Assembly: GCA_934216185.1 (NCBI GenBank)
Contig: CAKQBM010000112.1
Location: 1-5,781 of the forward strand
Direction: 5' to 3'
Length of the DNA: 5,781 nucleotides
Source of the DNA: an uncultured Streptococcus sp.
GTDB lineage: Bacteria > Bacillota > Bacilli > Lactobacillales > Streptococcaceae
Below, one piece after another: positions 1-5,781 of this stretch. Numbering within the stretch: the first letter of the stretch is position 1; each line of letters opens with the position of its first letter. The notes beneath the pieces were generated by a model. That model ran no database searches and had not been told where the DNA came from. It worked only from the letters and a program-made list of their open reading frames with translations. Both the position numbers and the translations under genes were made by a program.

Positions 1-14
1 AAGAGCTAGGACAA

Positions 15-2237
15 TTAGCCATTGGTACGTTTAACAGAGTAAACTTCTGGCACACTCTTAATCTTGTCCACGACCGTAGTCAGCGTCGAGAGGTTGGCAA
101 TGCCAAAGGACACATGAATATTAGCAAACTTCATATCCTTGGTTGGTTGGGCGTTGACTGTTGAGATATTCTTAGTTGTGTTTGAGAGAACTTGCAGTAC
201 ATCGTTCAACAGTCCTGTACGGTTGAGGCCGTAGATATCGATATGGGCCATATACTCCTTATTTGAGCTAGGGTACTGGTCTTCCCACTCCACATCAAGG
301 AGACGTTGCTCATAGTTTTCTTGGGCGCGTAGGTTCATACAGTCCACACGGTGAATAGCTACACCACGCCCCTTGGTAATGTAGCCAACAATATCGTCAC
401 CAGGAACAGGATTACAACACTTAGCAATCCGCACTAGGAGACCTGAGGCACCTTCAATGACCACTCCACCCTCATGCTTAACCTTGAGGGTTTCTTTGTT
501 TTCAACCTTAATCTCGCCACCTTTGACAAGTTCTTCGGCCTCCGCCTTGGCCTTGGCACGTTCTTCCTCACGGCGTTCCTTTTCAGTCAGACGATTAAAG
601 ACAGTAATAGCTCCAATTTCTCCAAAACCAATGGCCGCAAAGAGGGATTCTTCTGTCTTGTAGCTGGTCTTTTGCAGAACTTGATCCATGTGGCGCTTGT
701 CCATGAATTTATTGGCCACATAGCCATTTTCTTGGAACTGTGCCATCAACATTTCACGACCCTTGTTGACAGACAATTCCTTGTCTTGGTTTTTAAAGAA
801 CTGACGAATCTTGTTGCGGGCCTTGCTGGTCTTGACCATATTGAGCCAGTCACGGCTCGGCCCAAAGGAGTTCGGGTTGGTGACAATTTCAACCTGATCT
901 CCTGTCTTGAGCTTGGTTGTCAGTGGAACCATGCGACCATTAACCTTGGCACCAGTCGCTTTTTCACCAACTTTGGTATGAATTTCGTAGGCAAAGTCAA
1001 TCGGTCCTGAATCTTTGGGAAGGGAACGAACAGCTCCATCTGGGGTAAAGACGTAAATTTCCTCTGCCAGATAGTTTTCCTTCACAGAGTCCACAAATTC
1101 CTTGGCATCATCAGCCTGGTCTTGGAGCTCCATCATCTCCTTAATCCAGTTCATCCCAATAGCAGATTCCTTGCTGTTAACCTGCCCCTTAACACCTTTC
1201 TTATAAGCCCAGTGAGCCGCAACCCCGTACTCAGCAACCTCGTGCATGGCTTTAGTTCGAATCTGGAACTCAATCGGCCCTTTCGGTCCATAAACAGTCG
1301 TATGGATAGACTGGTAACCATTGGCCTTGCGGTTGGCAATATAGTCTTTGAAGCGGCCAGGCATGGGTTTCCAAAGTTCATGCACGTAACCCAGCATGGC
1401 ATAGACATCACTTTGGGTATCTAAAATACAGCGAATAGCAATCAGGTCATAGATTTCCTCAAACCGTTTTCTCTTGTCCTGCATTTTGCGGAAAATCGAG
1501 TAAATATGCTTGGGACGACCATAGATTTTCCCTTTTAAGTGACGATCTGTCGTATATTCCTCTAATTTTGTGACTACCTCATCCACCAAGGCTTCACGCT
1601 CTCTGCGCTTTTCCTTCATCATATGGCTAATCTTGTAAAACTCCGTTGGGTTGAGATAACGGAAAGATAGGTCTTCCAGTTCCCATTTGACGCTAGAAAT
1701 CCCCAGACGGTGAGCAAGAGGTGCATATATTTCCATGGTTTCTTTGGAAATGCGCTCTTGCTTGTCTTTTCGAAGATGTTTCAGAGTCCGCATATTGTGC
1801 AAGCGGTCAGACAGTTTGACCAAGATAACGCGGATGTCCTCAGACATGGCCATGAGCATCTTGCGGTGGTTTTCAGCCAACTGCTCTTCGTGAGACTTGT
1901 ACTTGACCTTACCAAGCTTAGTAACCCCATCTACGATTACCCGCACATCAGGACCAAACTCTCTTTCCAAATCGTCCAAGGTCGCATCAGTATCTTCCAC
2001 CACATCATGCAAGAAACCACAAGCTACCGTTACAGCATCCAGCTTGAGTTTGGCTAAAATACCTGCCACTTGGATAGGGTGAATAATGTAGGGTTCGCCA
2101 GATTTCCGATACTGGCCACTATGGCATTCAACAGCATAGACCAAGGCCTTATGGACAAAAGCAACATCTTCTTTTGATAAATATTTTTGCGTTAGAGCGA
2201 CAACCTCATCGCCTCTTAAATTCACTTCTTTGGGCAT
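15..2237 (-). CDS. relA: Bifunctional (p)ppGpp synthetase/hydrolase, long RelA/SpoT homologue (Rel)
   Basis: This cytosolic stringent-response enzyme makes (p)ppGpp from ATP and GTP/GDP on starved ribosomes and hydrolyses it when growth resumes. The 740 residues match full-length Rel; the S. equisimilis protein is almost the same length. The HD hydrolase domain (about 25-200) keeps R44, H53, HD at 77-78, ED at 81-82, D144 and N148, so hydrolysis should be intact. The synthetase domain (about 230-345) keeps GR at 240-241, D264, Y308 in NGYQSIH, and E323. A TGS domain lies at about 392-453, a charged helical linker with a KERREEER run at 553-560, a zinc-finger-like domain with C607, C608, H629 and C633, and a C-terminal ACT domain at about 663-737. 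The ATG follows GGAGAG at 2243-2248 with a 5-nt gap. It is divergent from the plus-strand small gene and has its own promoter. In mitis streptococci dtd usually follows, but only 14 bases remain here. No truncation is seen. Function is certain; the symbol may also be given as rel or rsh. Confidence 0.97.
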   Translation of the reverse strand: MPKEVNLRGDEVVALTQKYLSKEDVAFVHKALVYAVECHSGQYRKSGEPYIIHPIQVAGILAKLKLDAVTVACGFLHDVVEDTDATLDDLEREFGPDVRVIVDGVTKLGKVKYKSHEEQLAENHRKMLMAMSEDIRVILVKLSDRLHNMRTLKHLRKDKQERISKETMEIYAPLAHRLGISSVKWELEDLSFRYLNPTEFYKISHMMKEKRREREALVDEVVTKLEEYTTDRHLKGKIYGRPKHIYSIFRKMQDKRKRFEEIYDLIAIRCILDTQSDVYAMLGYVHELWKPMPGRFKDYIANRKANGYQSIHTTVYGPKGPIEFQIRTKAMHEVAEYGVAAHWAYKKGVKGQVNSKESAIGMNWIKEMMELQDQADDAKEFVDSVKENYLAEEIYVFTPDGAVRSLPKDSGPIDFAYEIHTKVGEKATGAKVNGRMVPLTTKLKTGDQVEIVTNPNSFGPSRDWLNMVKTSKARNKIRQFFKNQDKELSVNKGREMLMAQFQENGYVANKFMDKRHMDQVLQKTSYKTEESLFAAIGFGEIGAITVFNRLTEKERREEERAKAKAEAEELVKGGEIKVENKETLKVKHEGGVVIEGASGLLVRIAKCCNPVPGDDIVGYITKGRGVAIHRVDCMNLRAQENYEQRLLDVEWEDQYPSSNKEYMAHIDIYGLNRTGLLNDVLQVLSNTTKNISTVNAQPTKDMKFANIHVSFGIANLSTLTTVVDKIKSVPEVYSVKRTNG

Positions 2238-2261
2238 CTCTACTCTCCAATTCTTCCTACC

Positions 2262-2290
2262 ATTTTATCACTTTTTTAAGAATATGAAAA
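2262..2290 (-). promoter_or_regulatory. Extended -10 promoter of relA
   Basis: Read on the minus strand, TTTTCA (2285-2290) is followed after 17 nt by TAAAAT (2262-2267). A TGA directly before the -10 box (2268-2270) gives the TGn extended -10 favoured by streptococcal sigma-A. Initiation near 2255 would leave a leader of about 18 nt that just includes the Shine-Dalgarno sequence GGAGAG. The -35 box matches the consensus at only 4 of 6 positions. The promoter is inferred from sequence only. Confidence 0.6.
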
Positions 2291-2315
2291 CTAGATTGGA
2301 ACAGAATAAGAAAAA

Positions 2316-2350
2316 AATAATCCAGAATTGCTTGATAATTCTGAATTATT
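2316..2350 (-). terminator. Terminator-like hairpin facing relA
   Basis: On the minus strand, bases 2350-2337 pair with 2329-2316 to give a 14-bp stem containing one T-G wobble and a 7-nt loop (2330-2336). It runs straight into seven Ts (2317-2311), and the last stem pairs use part of that run. This is the form of an intrinsic terminator, although the stem is AT-rich and probably weak. It lies upstream of the relA promoter, so it would block minus-strand transcripts arriving from the small-gene region. The same bases contain the -35 box of the plus-strand promoter, so an operator role is also possible. Confidence 0.45.
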
Positions 2351-2360
2351 AGTCTATAAT
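2332..2360 (+). promoter_or_regulatory. Strong sigma-A promoter for the small-protein unit
   Basis: TTGATA (2332-2337) and a perfect TATAAT (2355-2360) are separated by exactly 17 nt, matching the -35 consensus at 4 of 6 positions and the -10 at 6 of 6. Initiation would fall near 2367 and give a leader of roughly 210 nt before the ATG at 2581. The -35 box overlaps the loop and one arm of the inverted repeat at 2316-2350. No better promoter was seen closer to 2581, so this one probably drives both the decayed copy and the intact small gene. Confidence 0.7.
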
Positions 2361-2395
2361 ATATTAAGAAGTTAGATTTTAAACTTAGGTGATAG

Positions 2396-2531
2396 AAGGA
2401 GAGATAGAAGAACGGAAACCATATTGTAACCGAAAGACTTTCTGACTTCCCCAATTCCATTGGATATACGAAAGATAAACGGTGGAACTCGTGTCACATA
2501 CACTGGTACCTTGACTGAATTTTGGAATTAA
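2396..2531 (+). pseudogene. Decayed, frameshifted paralogue of the downstream small-protein gene
   Basis: Two frames here resemble successive parts of the 87-residue product encoded at 2581-2844. Frame one (2426-2485) reads VTERLSDFPNSIGYTKDKRW, resembling VQYYAKDQNLPNRITY followed by SDKR of the intact protein. Frame two (2481-2531) reads GGTRVTYTGTLTEFWN and then TAA, matching YGGT and the C-terminal ATYEGQLTPLQY. At the junction the intact gene has 14 extra bases between GATAAAC and GGTGG; their absence here explains the frame change. The start codon and hydrophobic N-terminus are missing, although a good ribosome site AAGGAG survives at 2396-2401, followed by a TAG in frame at 2405. A part of frame two upstream of GGT (LDIRKIN, from 2460) also resembles LNITSIK, so the exact breakpoint is uncertain. 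It lies just downstream of the strong promoter. The best reading is the remnant of a tandem duplication. Confidence 0.6.
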
Positions 2532-2580
2532 AATCCTCAAGATACTTTCTTTTATCCTTTAGTTTATAAGGAGAACACCT

Positions 2581-2844
2581 ATGAAAAAAACTGCTATTTC
2601 TATCTTTGCTCTCCTAGTGTTAGGAGTTAGCTGCCTGTTTCTATTTAACCAGCAAAGCTATAAAAAAACAGTCGTTCAATACTATGCTAAGGACCAGAAC
2701 CTGCCCAATAGGATAACTTATAGTGAATATAGCGATAAACGAGAAGCCAACTACGGTGGCACTCTAAACATCACATCTATCAAACAAGCTAATGACGGAG
2801 TTTATGCAACCTATGAAGGGCAATTGACACCTCTCCAATATTGA
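2581..2844 (+). CDS. Small membrane-anchored or exported protein of unknown function
   Basis: This gene encodes 87 residues that I cannot assign to a named family. The N-terminus is MKK followed by a hydrophobic stretch at about 5-22, either an uncleaved membrane anchor or a signal peptide, so the rest (24-87) should lie outside the membrane. C18 is not in a good lipobox: G is at -3 and the residues after it are hydrophobic. The outer part has the pattern LPxxIxY (42-48), then YGGTLxI and a C-terminal ATYxGxLT. From memory this layout resembles small secreted proteins of Firmicutes with a repeated beta-strand pattern, but that is inference. The ATG is set by AAGGAG at 2568-2573 with a 7-nt gap. 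It ends in TGA and is followed within 10 nt by a terminator, so it forms its own unit. A broken relative lies just upstream. The start and the reality of the gene are well supported; the function is unknown. Confidence 0.8.
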   Translation: MKKTAISIFALLVLGVSCLFLFNQQSYKKTVVQYYAKDQNLPNRITYSEYSDKREANYGGTLNITSIKQANDGVYATYEGQLTPLQY

Positions 2845-2853
2845 TAAATTGAT

Positions 2854-2888
2854 AACCAGCCTGTCTTCATCCAGTCATGCTGGTTTTT
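2854..2888 (+). terminator. Intrinsic terminator after the small-protein gene
   Basis: AACCAGC (2854-2860) pairs with GCTGGTT (2879-2885). The intervening loop may be shortened by TG/CA pairing. The stem ends in a run of five Ts (2884-2888). It begins 10 nt after the TGA stop and separates the small gene from the hydrolase gene, which has its own promoter. Confidence 0.75.
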
Positions 2889-2905
2889 AAGTTCATTCTA
2901 AATCC

Positions 2906-2934
2906 TTACCTATTTTCCCCAACTGTGCTATACT
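2906..2934 (+). promoter_or_regulatory. Extended -10 promoter of the metallo-hydrolase gene
   Basis: TATACT (2929-2934) is preceded directly by TGC (2926-2928), a TGn extended -10 element. A poor -35 box, TTACCT (2906-2911), lies 17 nt upstream, which is acceptable for an extended -10 promoter. Initiation near 2941 would give a leader of about 27 nt containing the ribosome site TTGGAG that ends at 2962. Confidence 0.6.
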
Positions 2935-2967
2935 TAATTTAGTACATTCTTTGAGATTGGAGCCAAT

Positions 2968-3597
2968 ATGAAAATCCATAAAACCGTGAATCCTGTCGCC
3001 TATGAAAACACCTATTACCTAGAAGGCGAAAAGCATCTCATCGTTGTTGATCCTGGTAGCCATTGGGAAGCCATTCGTCAGACAATCGAGAAGATCAACA
3101 AACCAATCTGTGCCATTCTATTGACCCACGCCCATTATGACCATATCATGAGCTTGGACTTGGTTCGTGAGACTTTTGGCAATCCTCCTGTCTATATCGC
3201 AGAGAGTGAAGCCAGCTGGCTCTACACTCCTGTCGATAATCTCTCTGGTCTCCCTCGTCACGATGATATGGCAGATGTGGTCGCAAAACCAGCTGAACAC
3301 ACCTTTGTCTTTCATGAGGAATATCAACTGGAGGAATTTCGTTTCACTGTCTTGCCAACACCAGGTCACTCTATCGGTGGTGTTTCTATCGTCTTCCCTA
3401 ATGCTCACCTAGTCTTGACAGGTGATGCCCTGTTCCGTGAAACAATCGGACGAACCGACCTTCCGACTGGTAGTATGGAGCAACTTCTTCACAGTATCCA
3501 GACCCAACTCTTCACTCTACCAAACTATGATGTCTATCCAGGGCATGGTCCAGCTACAACCATCGCTCACGAAAAAACTTTCAATCCTTTTTTCTAG
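2968..3597 (+). CDS. Metallo-beta-lactamase-fold hydrolase, glyoxalase II-like
   Basis: This 209-residue cytosolic enzyme is a single MBL-fold domain of the small glyoxalase II/YcbL type, a group that usually hydrolyses thioesters such as S-lactoylglutathione; its true substrate here is unknown. The two-zinc site is complete: THAHYDH with H54, H56, D58 and H59, then H134 in TPGHS, D153 in TGDALF, and H193 in YPGHGP. The sequence FRETIGRTDLP (156-166) is typical of the YcbL-like branch. It lacks the long C-terminal substrate-binding domain of classical glyoxalase II, and no signal peptide is present. The ATG follows GGAG (2959-2962) with a 5-nt gap, and residues 5-30 already form the first beta strands, which supports this start. 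It has its own promoter and converges on pepO; the gap between them holds a BOX-type repeat and a shared terminator. The family call is firm and the substrate is not. No gene symbol is given because usage varies. Confidence 0.93.
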   Translation: MKIHKTVNPVAYENTYYLEGEKHLIVVDPGSHWEAIRQTIEKINKPICAILLTHAHYDHIMSLDLVRETFGNPPVYIAESEASWLYTPVDNLSGLPRHDDMADVVAKPAEHTFVFHEEYQLEEFRFTVLPTPGHSIGGVSIVFPNAHLVLTGDALFRETIGRTDLPTGSMEQLLHSIQTQLFTLPNYDVYPGHGPATTIAHEKTFNPFF

Positions 3598-3627
3598 AAA
3601 GATGATGACAATAGATATCGTAATTTA

Positions 3628-3740
3628 ATACTCAATGAAAATCAAAGAGCAAACTAGGAAGCTAGCCGCAGGTTGCTCAAAGCACCGCTTTGAGGTTGCA
3701 GATAAAGCTGACGTGGTTTAAAGAGATTTTTGAAGAGTAT
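3628..3740. repeat. BOX-type repeat with shortened centre
   Basis: This 113-bp element has perfect 6-bp terminal inverted repeats, ATACTC (3628-3633) and GAGTAT (3735-3740). Further inward, AAAATC (3638-3643) pairs with GATTTT (3725-3730). The left side carries the boxC-like segment with GCAAACTAGGAAGCTAGCC, and the right side a boxA-like end with GCTGACGTGGTTT. A perfect 8-bp stem with a 3-nt loop lies at 3676-3694. Compared with the canonical pneumococcal BOX as I recall it, the inner part of boxA (the CTACGGCAAGGCGACG region) and the adjoining boxB part are missing. BOX elements are non-autonomous repeats found in hundreds of copies in mitis streptococci. This one is in the transcribed 3' region of the hydrolase gene, on the hydrolase side of the shared terminator. 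Confidence 0.85.
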
Positions 3741-3771
3741 AAGTAAACTATCCAGCAAGTCTTTTCATTAC

Positions 3772-3817
3772 AAAAGGCATCCTATCATGGTTTTCACACC
3801 TGATTGGATGCCTTTTT
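3772..3817. terminator. Bidirectional terminator between the hydrolase gene and pepO
   Basis: AAAAGGCATCC (3772-3782) is the exact reverse complement of GGATGCCTTTT (3806-3816), an 11-bp stem. The inner bases ATCA (3784-3787) and TGAT (3801-3804) pair further. The plus strand ends in five Ts (3813-3817) and the minus strand in four (3775-3772), so both converging transcripts can stop here. It lies 21 nt beyond the pepO stop codon and about 170 nt beyond the hydrolase stop, after the BOX-type repeat. Confidence 0.85.
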
Positions 3818-3838
3818 CTGATGACTAGATTTTTTGCA

Positions 3839-5731
3839 TTACCAAATAATCACGCGCTCTTCTGGTGAACGCCACATACCATCGCCTTCTTTGACATCAT
3901 AAGTTGTAAAGAAATCATCGAAGTTTGGTACTTGTACATTGACACGGAGTTTGGCTGGCGCGTGCACATCGACGCTAGCCAAGAGTTTCATAAATTCTGG
4001 TCGACCTTTCATGCGCCAGATGCGGCCGAAGTTGTAGAAGAACTCTTCTGCTGAGAAGTCTGGTTCTCGCTTGGCTGCTTCAAGAGCTGCAGCGATTCCT
4101 CCCAAGTCAGCCACATTTTCTGACACAGTCAATTTACCGTTAATGGTTGCTCCATAAGAATCCTGTCCATCAAATTGGTCAATGACTTTTTGTGTTTTCT
4201 CCTTGAAGGCAGTATAGTCACTCTCTGTCCACCAATCCTTGAGGCTACCATTTTCATCAAAGGAAGCTCCGTTGGTATCAAAGGCGTGGGAAATTTCATG
4301 GGCAATAACTGCACCAATACCACCGTAGTTAGCAGAAGACGACTGATGTAAGTCATAGAAAGGCGCCTGTAAAATAGCTGCTGGGAAGACAATCAGGTTC
4401 TTCTGTGGATTATAGTAGGCATTGACCATATGAGCAGGCATGCCCCATTCCTTGTAGTCTACAGGCTGGTTCCACTTACTCCAACTGTGCTTGATTTCCA
4501 CACGCGCAAAGGCTAGAGCATTGTCAAAAAGGCTAGCCGTTTCATCTACCACCTTGTCCTTATAGCGTTCTGGCAATTCTTCTGGGTAACCAATATAAGG
4601 CTTGATAACATTGAGTTTGACGATAGCCTTGTCACGAGTTTCAGGAGTCAGCCAGTCATTCTTGGCCAAGCGTTCCTTATAGACATCAATCATAGTTGCT
4701 ACTTTTTTCTCCACATCCGCCTTAGCTTCTGGAGAGAACTTCTCACGGGCGTACCAAAGACCTAGGGCTTGCTTGAAAGGTTCTTGTGCTAGATGATAAG
4801 CTGCCTTGACCTTGTCTTTGGCTTCTGGAACTCCAGAAAGGGCACGGCTGTAGGCACCTGACAAGACACGGATTTCTTCTGTTAAATAGCTGGTTGAAAG
4901 ATTCACAACACTTAAAATTAAGGTTGCCTTAAGAAGAGGCCAGACCTCTTCACTATAGAATTGGTCTGCTGCTTGCCAGAAACGTTCTTCGTCTACAATA
5001 ACCTTGTCTGGTACTTGTCCAAGAACAGCTTGGAAGAAGTCATCCAGGGGTAAGGCAGGCGCGAATTTCTTGAAATCTTCATAAGCATATGGATGGTAGA
5101 GTTTGGCATATTCTGAACTTTCTTCATTAGAAAGCACCACTGCTGCAATTCGGCGGTCCAATTCAAGTCTTTTCTCTAATAAATCTTCGATTTCTTCATC
5201 AGAGAAATCATAAGCCTTGAGGAGATTGGCGCTGGTTTCTTTCCAAAGAGTCAAGAGCTCTTCTCGCTGAGGATGGTCTTCTGCATAGTAGGTCGTATCT
5301 GGCAAGATTGTGCTTGGAGCGCTAGCCCATAGAACATTGATTCTAGCATCCATAAAGTCTGGTGATACACCAAAAGGAAGGAAGTTAGGTTTTCCTGCAA
5401 GCTCAAACTCTGCTAGTTTAGCTGTAAAATCCGCAAAAGTCTCCAATTCTTGGAATTCTTTAAGGAGAGGCAAAACAGGTGTGATACCGTCAGCTTCTCT
5501 CTTGTCAAAATCACGAACTAGGCGGTGGTATTTGACAAAGTTTGACAAGATAGCATCCTCAGGCACCTCTTCACCTGCCAACCACTTGTCTGTTGTCTCT
5601 AGCATCAGGTCTTCGATTTCCTGATCTAAATCAATAAAACCTCCCGTTTGAGACTTATCTGCTGGGATTTCAGCTGTCTGTTGCCATTCTCCATTGATTG
5701 CATCATAAAAATCATCTTGATAACGTGTCAT
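3839..5731 (-). CDS. pepO: M13-family zinc endopeptidase PepO (neprilysin-like)
   Basis: PepO is a neprilysin-type metallopeptidase that cleaves oligopeptides. The 630 residues are the usual streptococcal length. The N-terminal M13 domain starts at once with DDFYDAINGEW (6-16) and runs to about residue 385. The catalytic domain follows, with the substrate-binding motif NAYYNP (437-442), the zinc motif HEISH (H478, E479, H482), ENVAD with ligand E538 and D542, and the H590/R596 pair that corresponds to H711/R717 of neprilysin. All key residues are present, so it should be active. It has no signal peptide or membrane anchor, unlike mammalian relatives; in pneumococcus PepO is still reported on the surface and in medium, binding plasminogen, fibronectin and complement proteins. 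The start is forced because the family motif begins at residue 6; its ribosome site is weak (GAGAA, 5736-5740, 4-nt gap). It ends in GDGMWRSPEERVIIW, close to the family's usual C-terminal Trp. In pneumococcus the psaBCA manganese transporter operon lies beyond its 5' end; that would be just outside this window. Confidence 0.97.
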   Translation of the reverse strand: MTRYQDDFYDAINGEWQQTAEIPADKSQTGGFIDLDQEIEDLMLETTDKWLAGEEVPEDAILSNFVKYHRLVRDFDKREADGITPVLPLLKEFQELETFADFTAKLAEFELAGKPNFLPFGVSPDFMDARINVLWASAPSTILPDTTYYAEDHPQREELLTLWKETSANLLKAYDFSDEEIEDLLEKRLELDRRIAAVVLSNEESSEYAKLYHPYAYEDFKKFAPALPLDDFFQAVLGQVPDKVIVDEERFWQAADQFYSEEVWPLLKATLILSVVNLSTSYLTEEIRVLSGAYSRALSGVPEAKDKVKAAYHLAQEPFKQALGLWYAREKFSPEAKADVEKKVATMIDVYKERLAKNDWLTPETRDKAIVKLNVIKPYIGYPEELPERYKDKVVDETASLFDNALAFARVEIKHSWSKWNQPVDYKEWGMPAHMVNAYYNPQKNLIVFPAAILQAPFYDLHQSSSANYGGIGAVIAHEISHAFDTNGASFDENGSLKDWWTESDYTAFKEKTQKVIDQFDGQDSYGATINGKLTVSENVADLGGIAAALEAAKREPDFSAEEFFYNFGRIWRMKGRPEFMKLLASVDVHAPAKLRVNVQVPNFDDFFTTYDVKEGDGMWRSPEERVIIW

Positions 5732-5781
5732 CTTGTTCTCGCTTTCATTTGTACTTGCTTTTAGCTTAACAAAAATTACCT
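5732..5781. other. Partial upstream region of pepO
   Basis: These 50 bases lie upstream of pepO and are cut by the window edge. Read on the minus strand they are AT-rich and contain a weak ribosome site. TACAAA could pass as a -10 box, but no acceptable -35 partner is visible before the edge. No coding sequence is supported. Confidence 0.4.

Noticed and set aside
1..14. Start of a downstream dtd-like gene after relA.
   Set aside because: Fourteen bases contain no start codon or readable sequence; only recalled gene order suggests it.
474..1010. A 178-codon plus-strand open frame opposite relA.
   Set aside because: It is the shadow of the relA coding strand, which shows complete domain motifs. 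The shadow has no ribosome site and no recognisable motifs.
2257..2460. A 67-codon minus-strand open frame (residues rich in F, Y, L and S) upstream of relA.
   Set aside because: It spans both promoters, the hairpin and the decayed copy. Its composition is what AT-rich non-coding DNA gives, and it has no convincing ribosome site.
2361..2560. Possible riboswitch or T-box in the long leader.
   Set aside because: No recognisable conserved core, specifier loop or antiterminator/terminator pair was seen; the sequence is better explained as a decayed gene.
2581..2640. Lipoprotein signal with C18 of the small protein as the lipidated residue.
   Set aside because: The -3 residue is glycine, and strongly hydrophobic residues follow the cysteine, unlike a mature lipoprotein start.
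5310..5624. A 104-codon plus-strand open frame opposite pepO.
   Set aside because: It lies inside the well-supported M13 N-terminal domain and is rich in S, R and L, as expected from antisense reading.
5759..5781. Possible PsaR/MntR-type palindrome (TTAGCTTAAC...AAAATTA) upstream of pepO.
   Set aside because: Only a loose half-site resemblance is present and the window ends here, so the symmetry cannot be checked.
1..5781. CRISPR array, tRNA or rRNA genes, insertion sequence transposase, prophage genes.
   Set aside because: No regularly spaced repeats, tRNA cloverleaf or rRNA-like sequence, or transposase or phage motifs were seen on either strand. The only mobile-type sequence is the BOX-type repeat.

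Overview
The window looks like chromosomal DNA of a mitis-group Streptococcus, most likely S. pneumoniae or a close relative (S. mitis, S. oralis). The support is a 740-residue long Rel protein with RelSeq-like numbering of catalytic residues, a 630-residue cytosolic-type PepO, AT-rich extended -10 promoters, and a BOX-type repeat. The species call rests on recalled similarity, not on a search.

Layout. Positions 15-2237 (minus): relA, the bifunctional (p)ppGpp synthetase/hydrolase, with its own extended -10 promoter and a very short leader. Positions 2238-2580: a divergent intergenic region. It holds the relA promoter, a strong plus-strand promoter (TTGATA-N17-TATAAT), a terminator-like hairpin facing relA, and a decayed, frameshifted copy of the small gene that follows. 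Positions 2581-2844 (plus): an 87-residue membrane-anchored or exported protein of unknown function, closed by an intrinsic terminator. Positions 2968-3597 (plus): a glyoxalase II-like metallo-beta-lactamase-fold hydrolase with its own extended -10 promoter. Positions 3628-3740: a BOX-type repeat with a shortened centre. Positions 3772-3817: a symmetrical terminator serving both converging genes. Positions 3839-5731 (minus): pepO, an M13 zinc endopeptidase. The last 50 bases are upstream of pepO.

The four intact genes do not form one pathway. Each appears to be its own transcription unit, bounded by promoters and terminators visible here. relA is the stringent-response enzyme, the hydrolase is a conserved housekeeping thioesterase-like enzyme, and PepO is a peptidase known in pneumococcus for host-protein binding. 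The most unusual part is 2315-2580: a strong promoter drives a leader of about 210 nt that contains the wreck of a paralogue of the downstream small gene. No large new defence or mobile system is visible.
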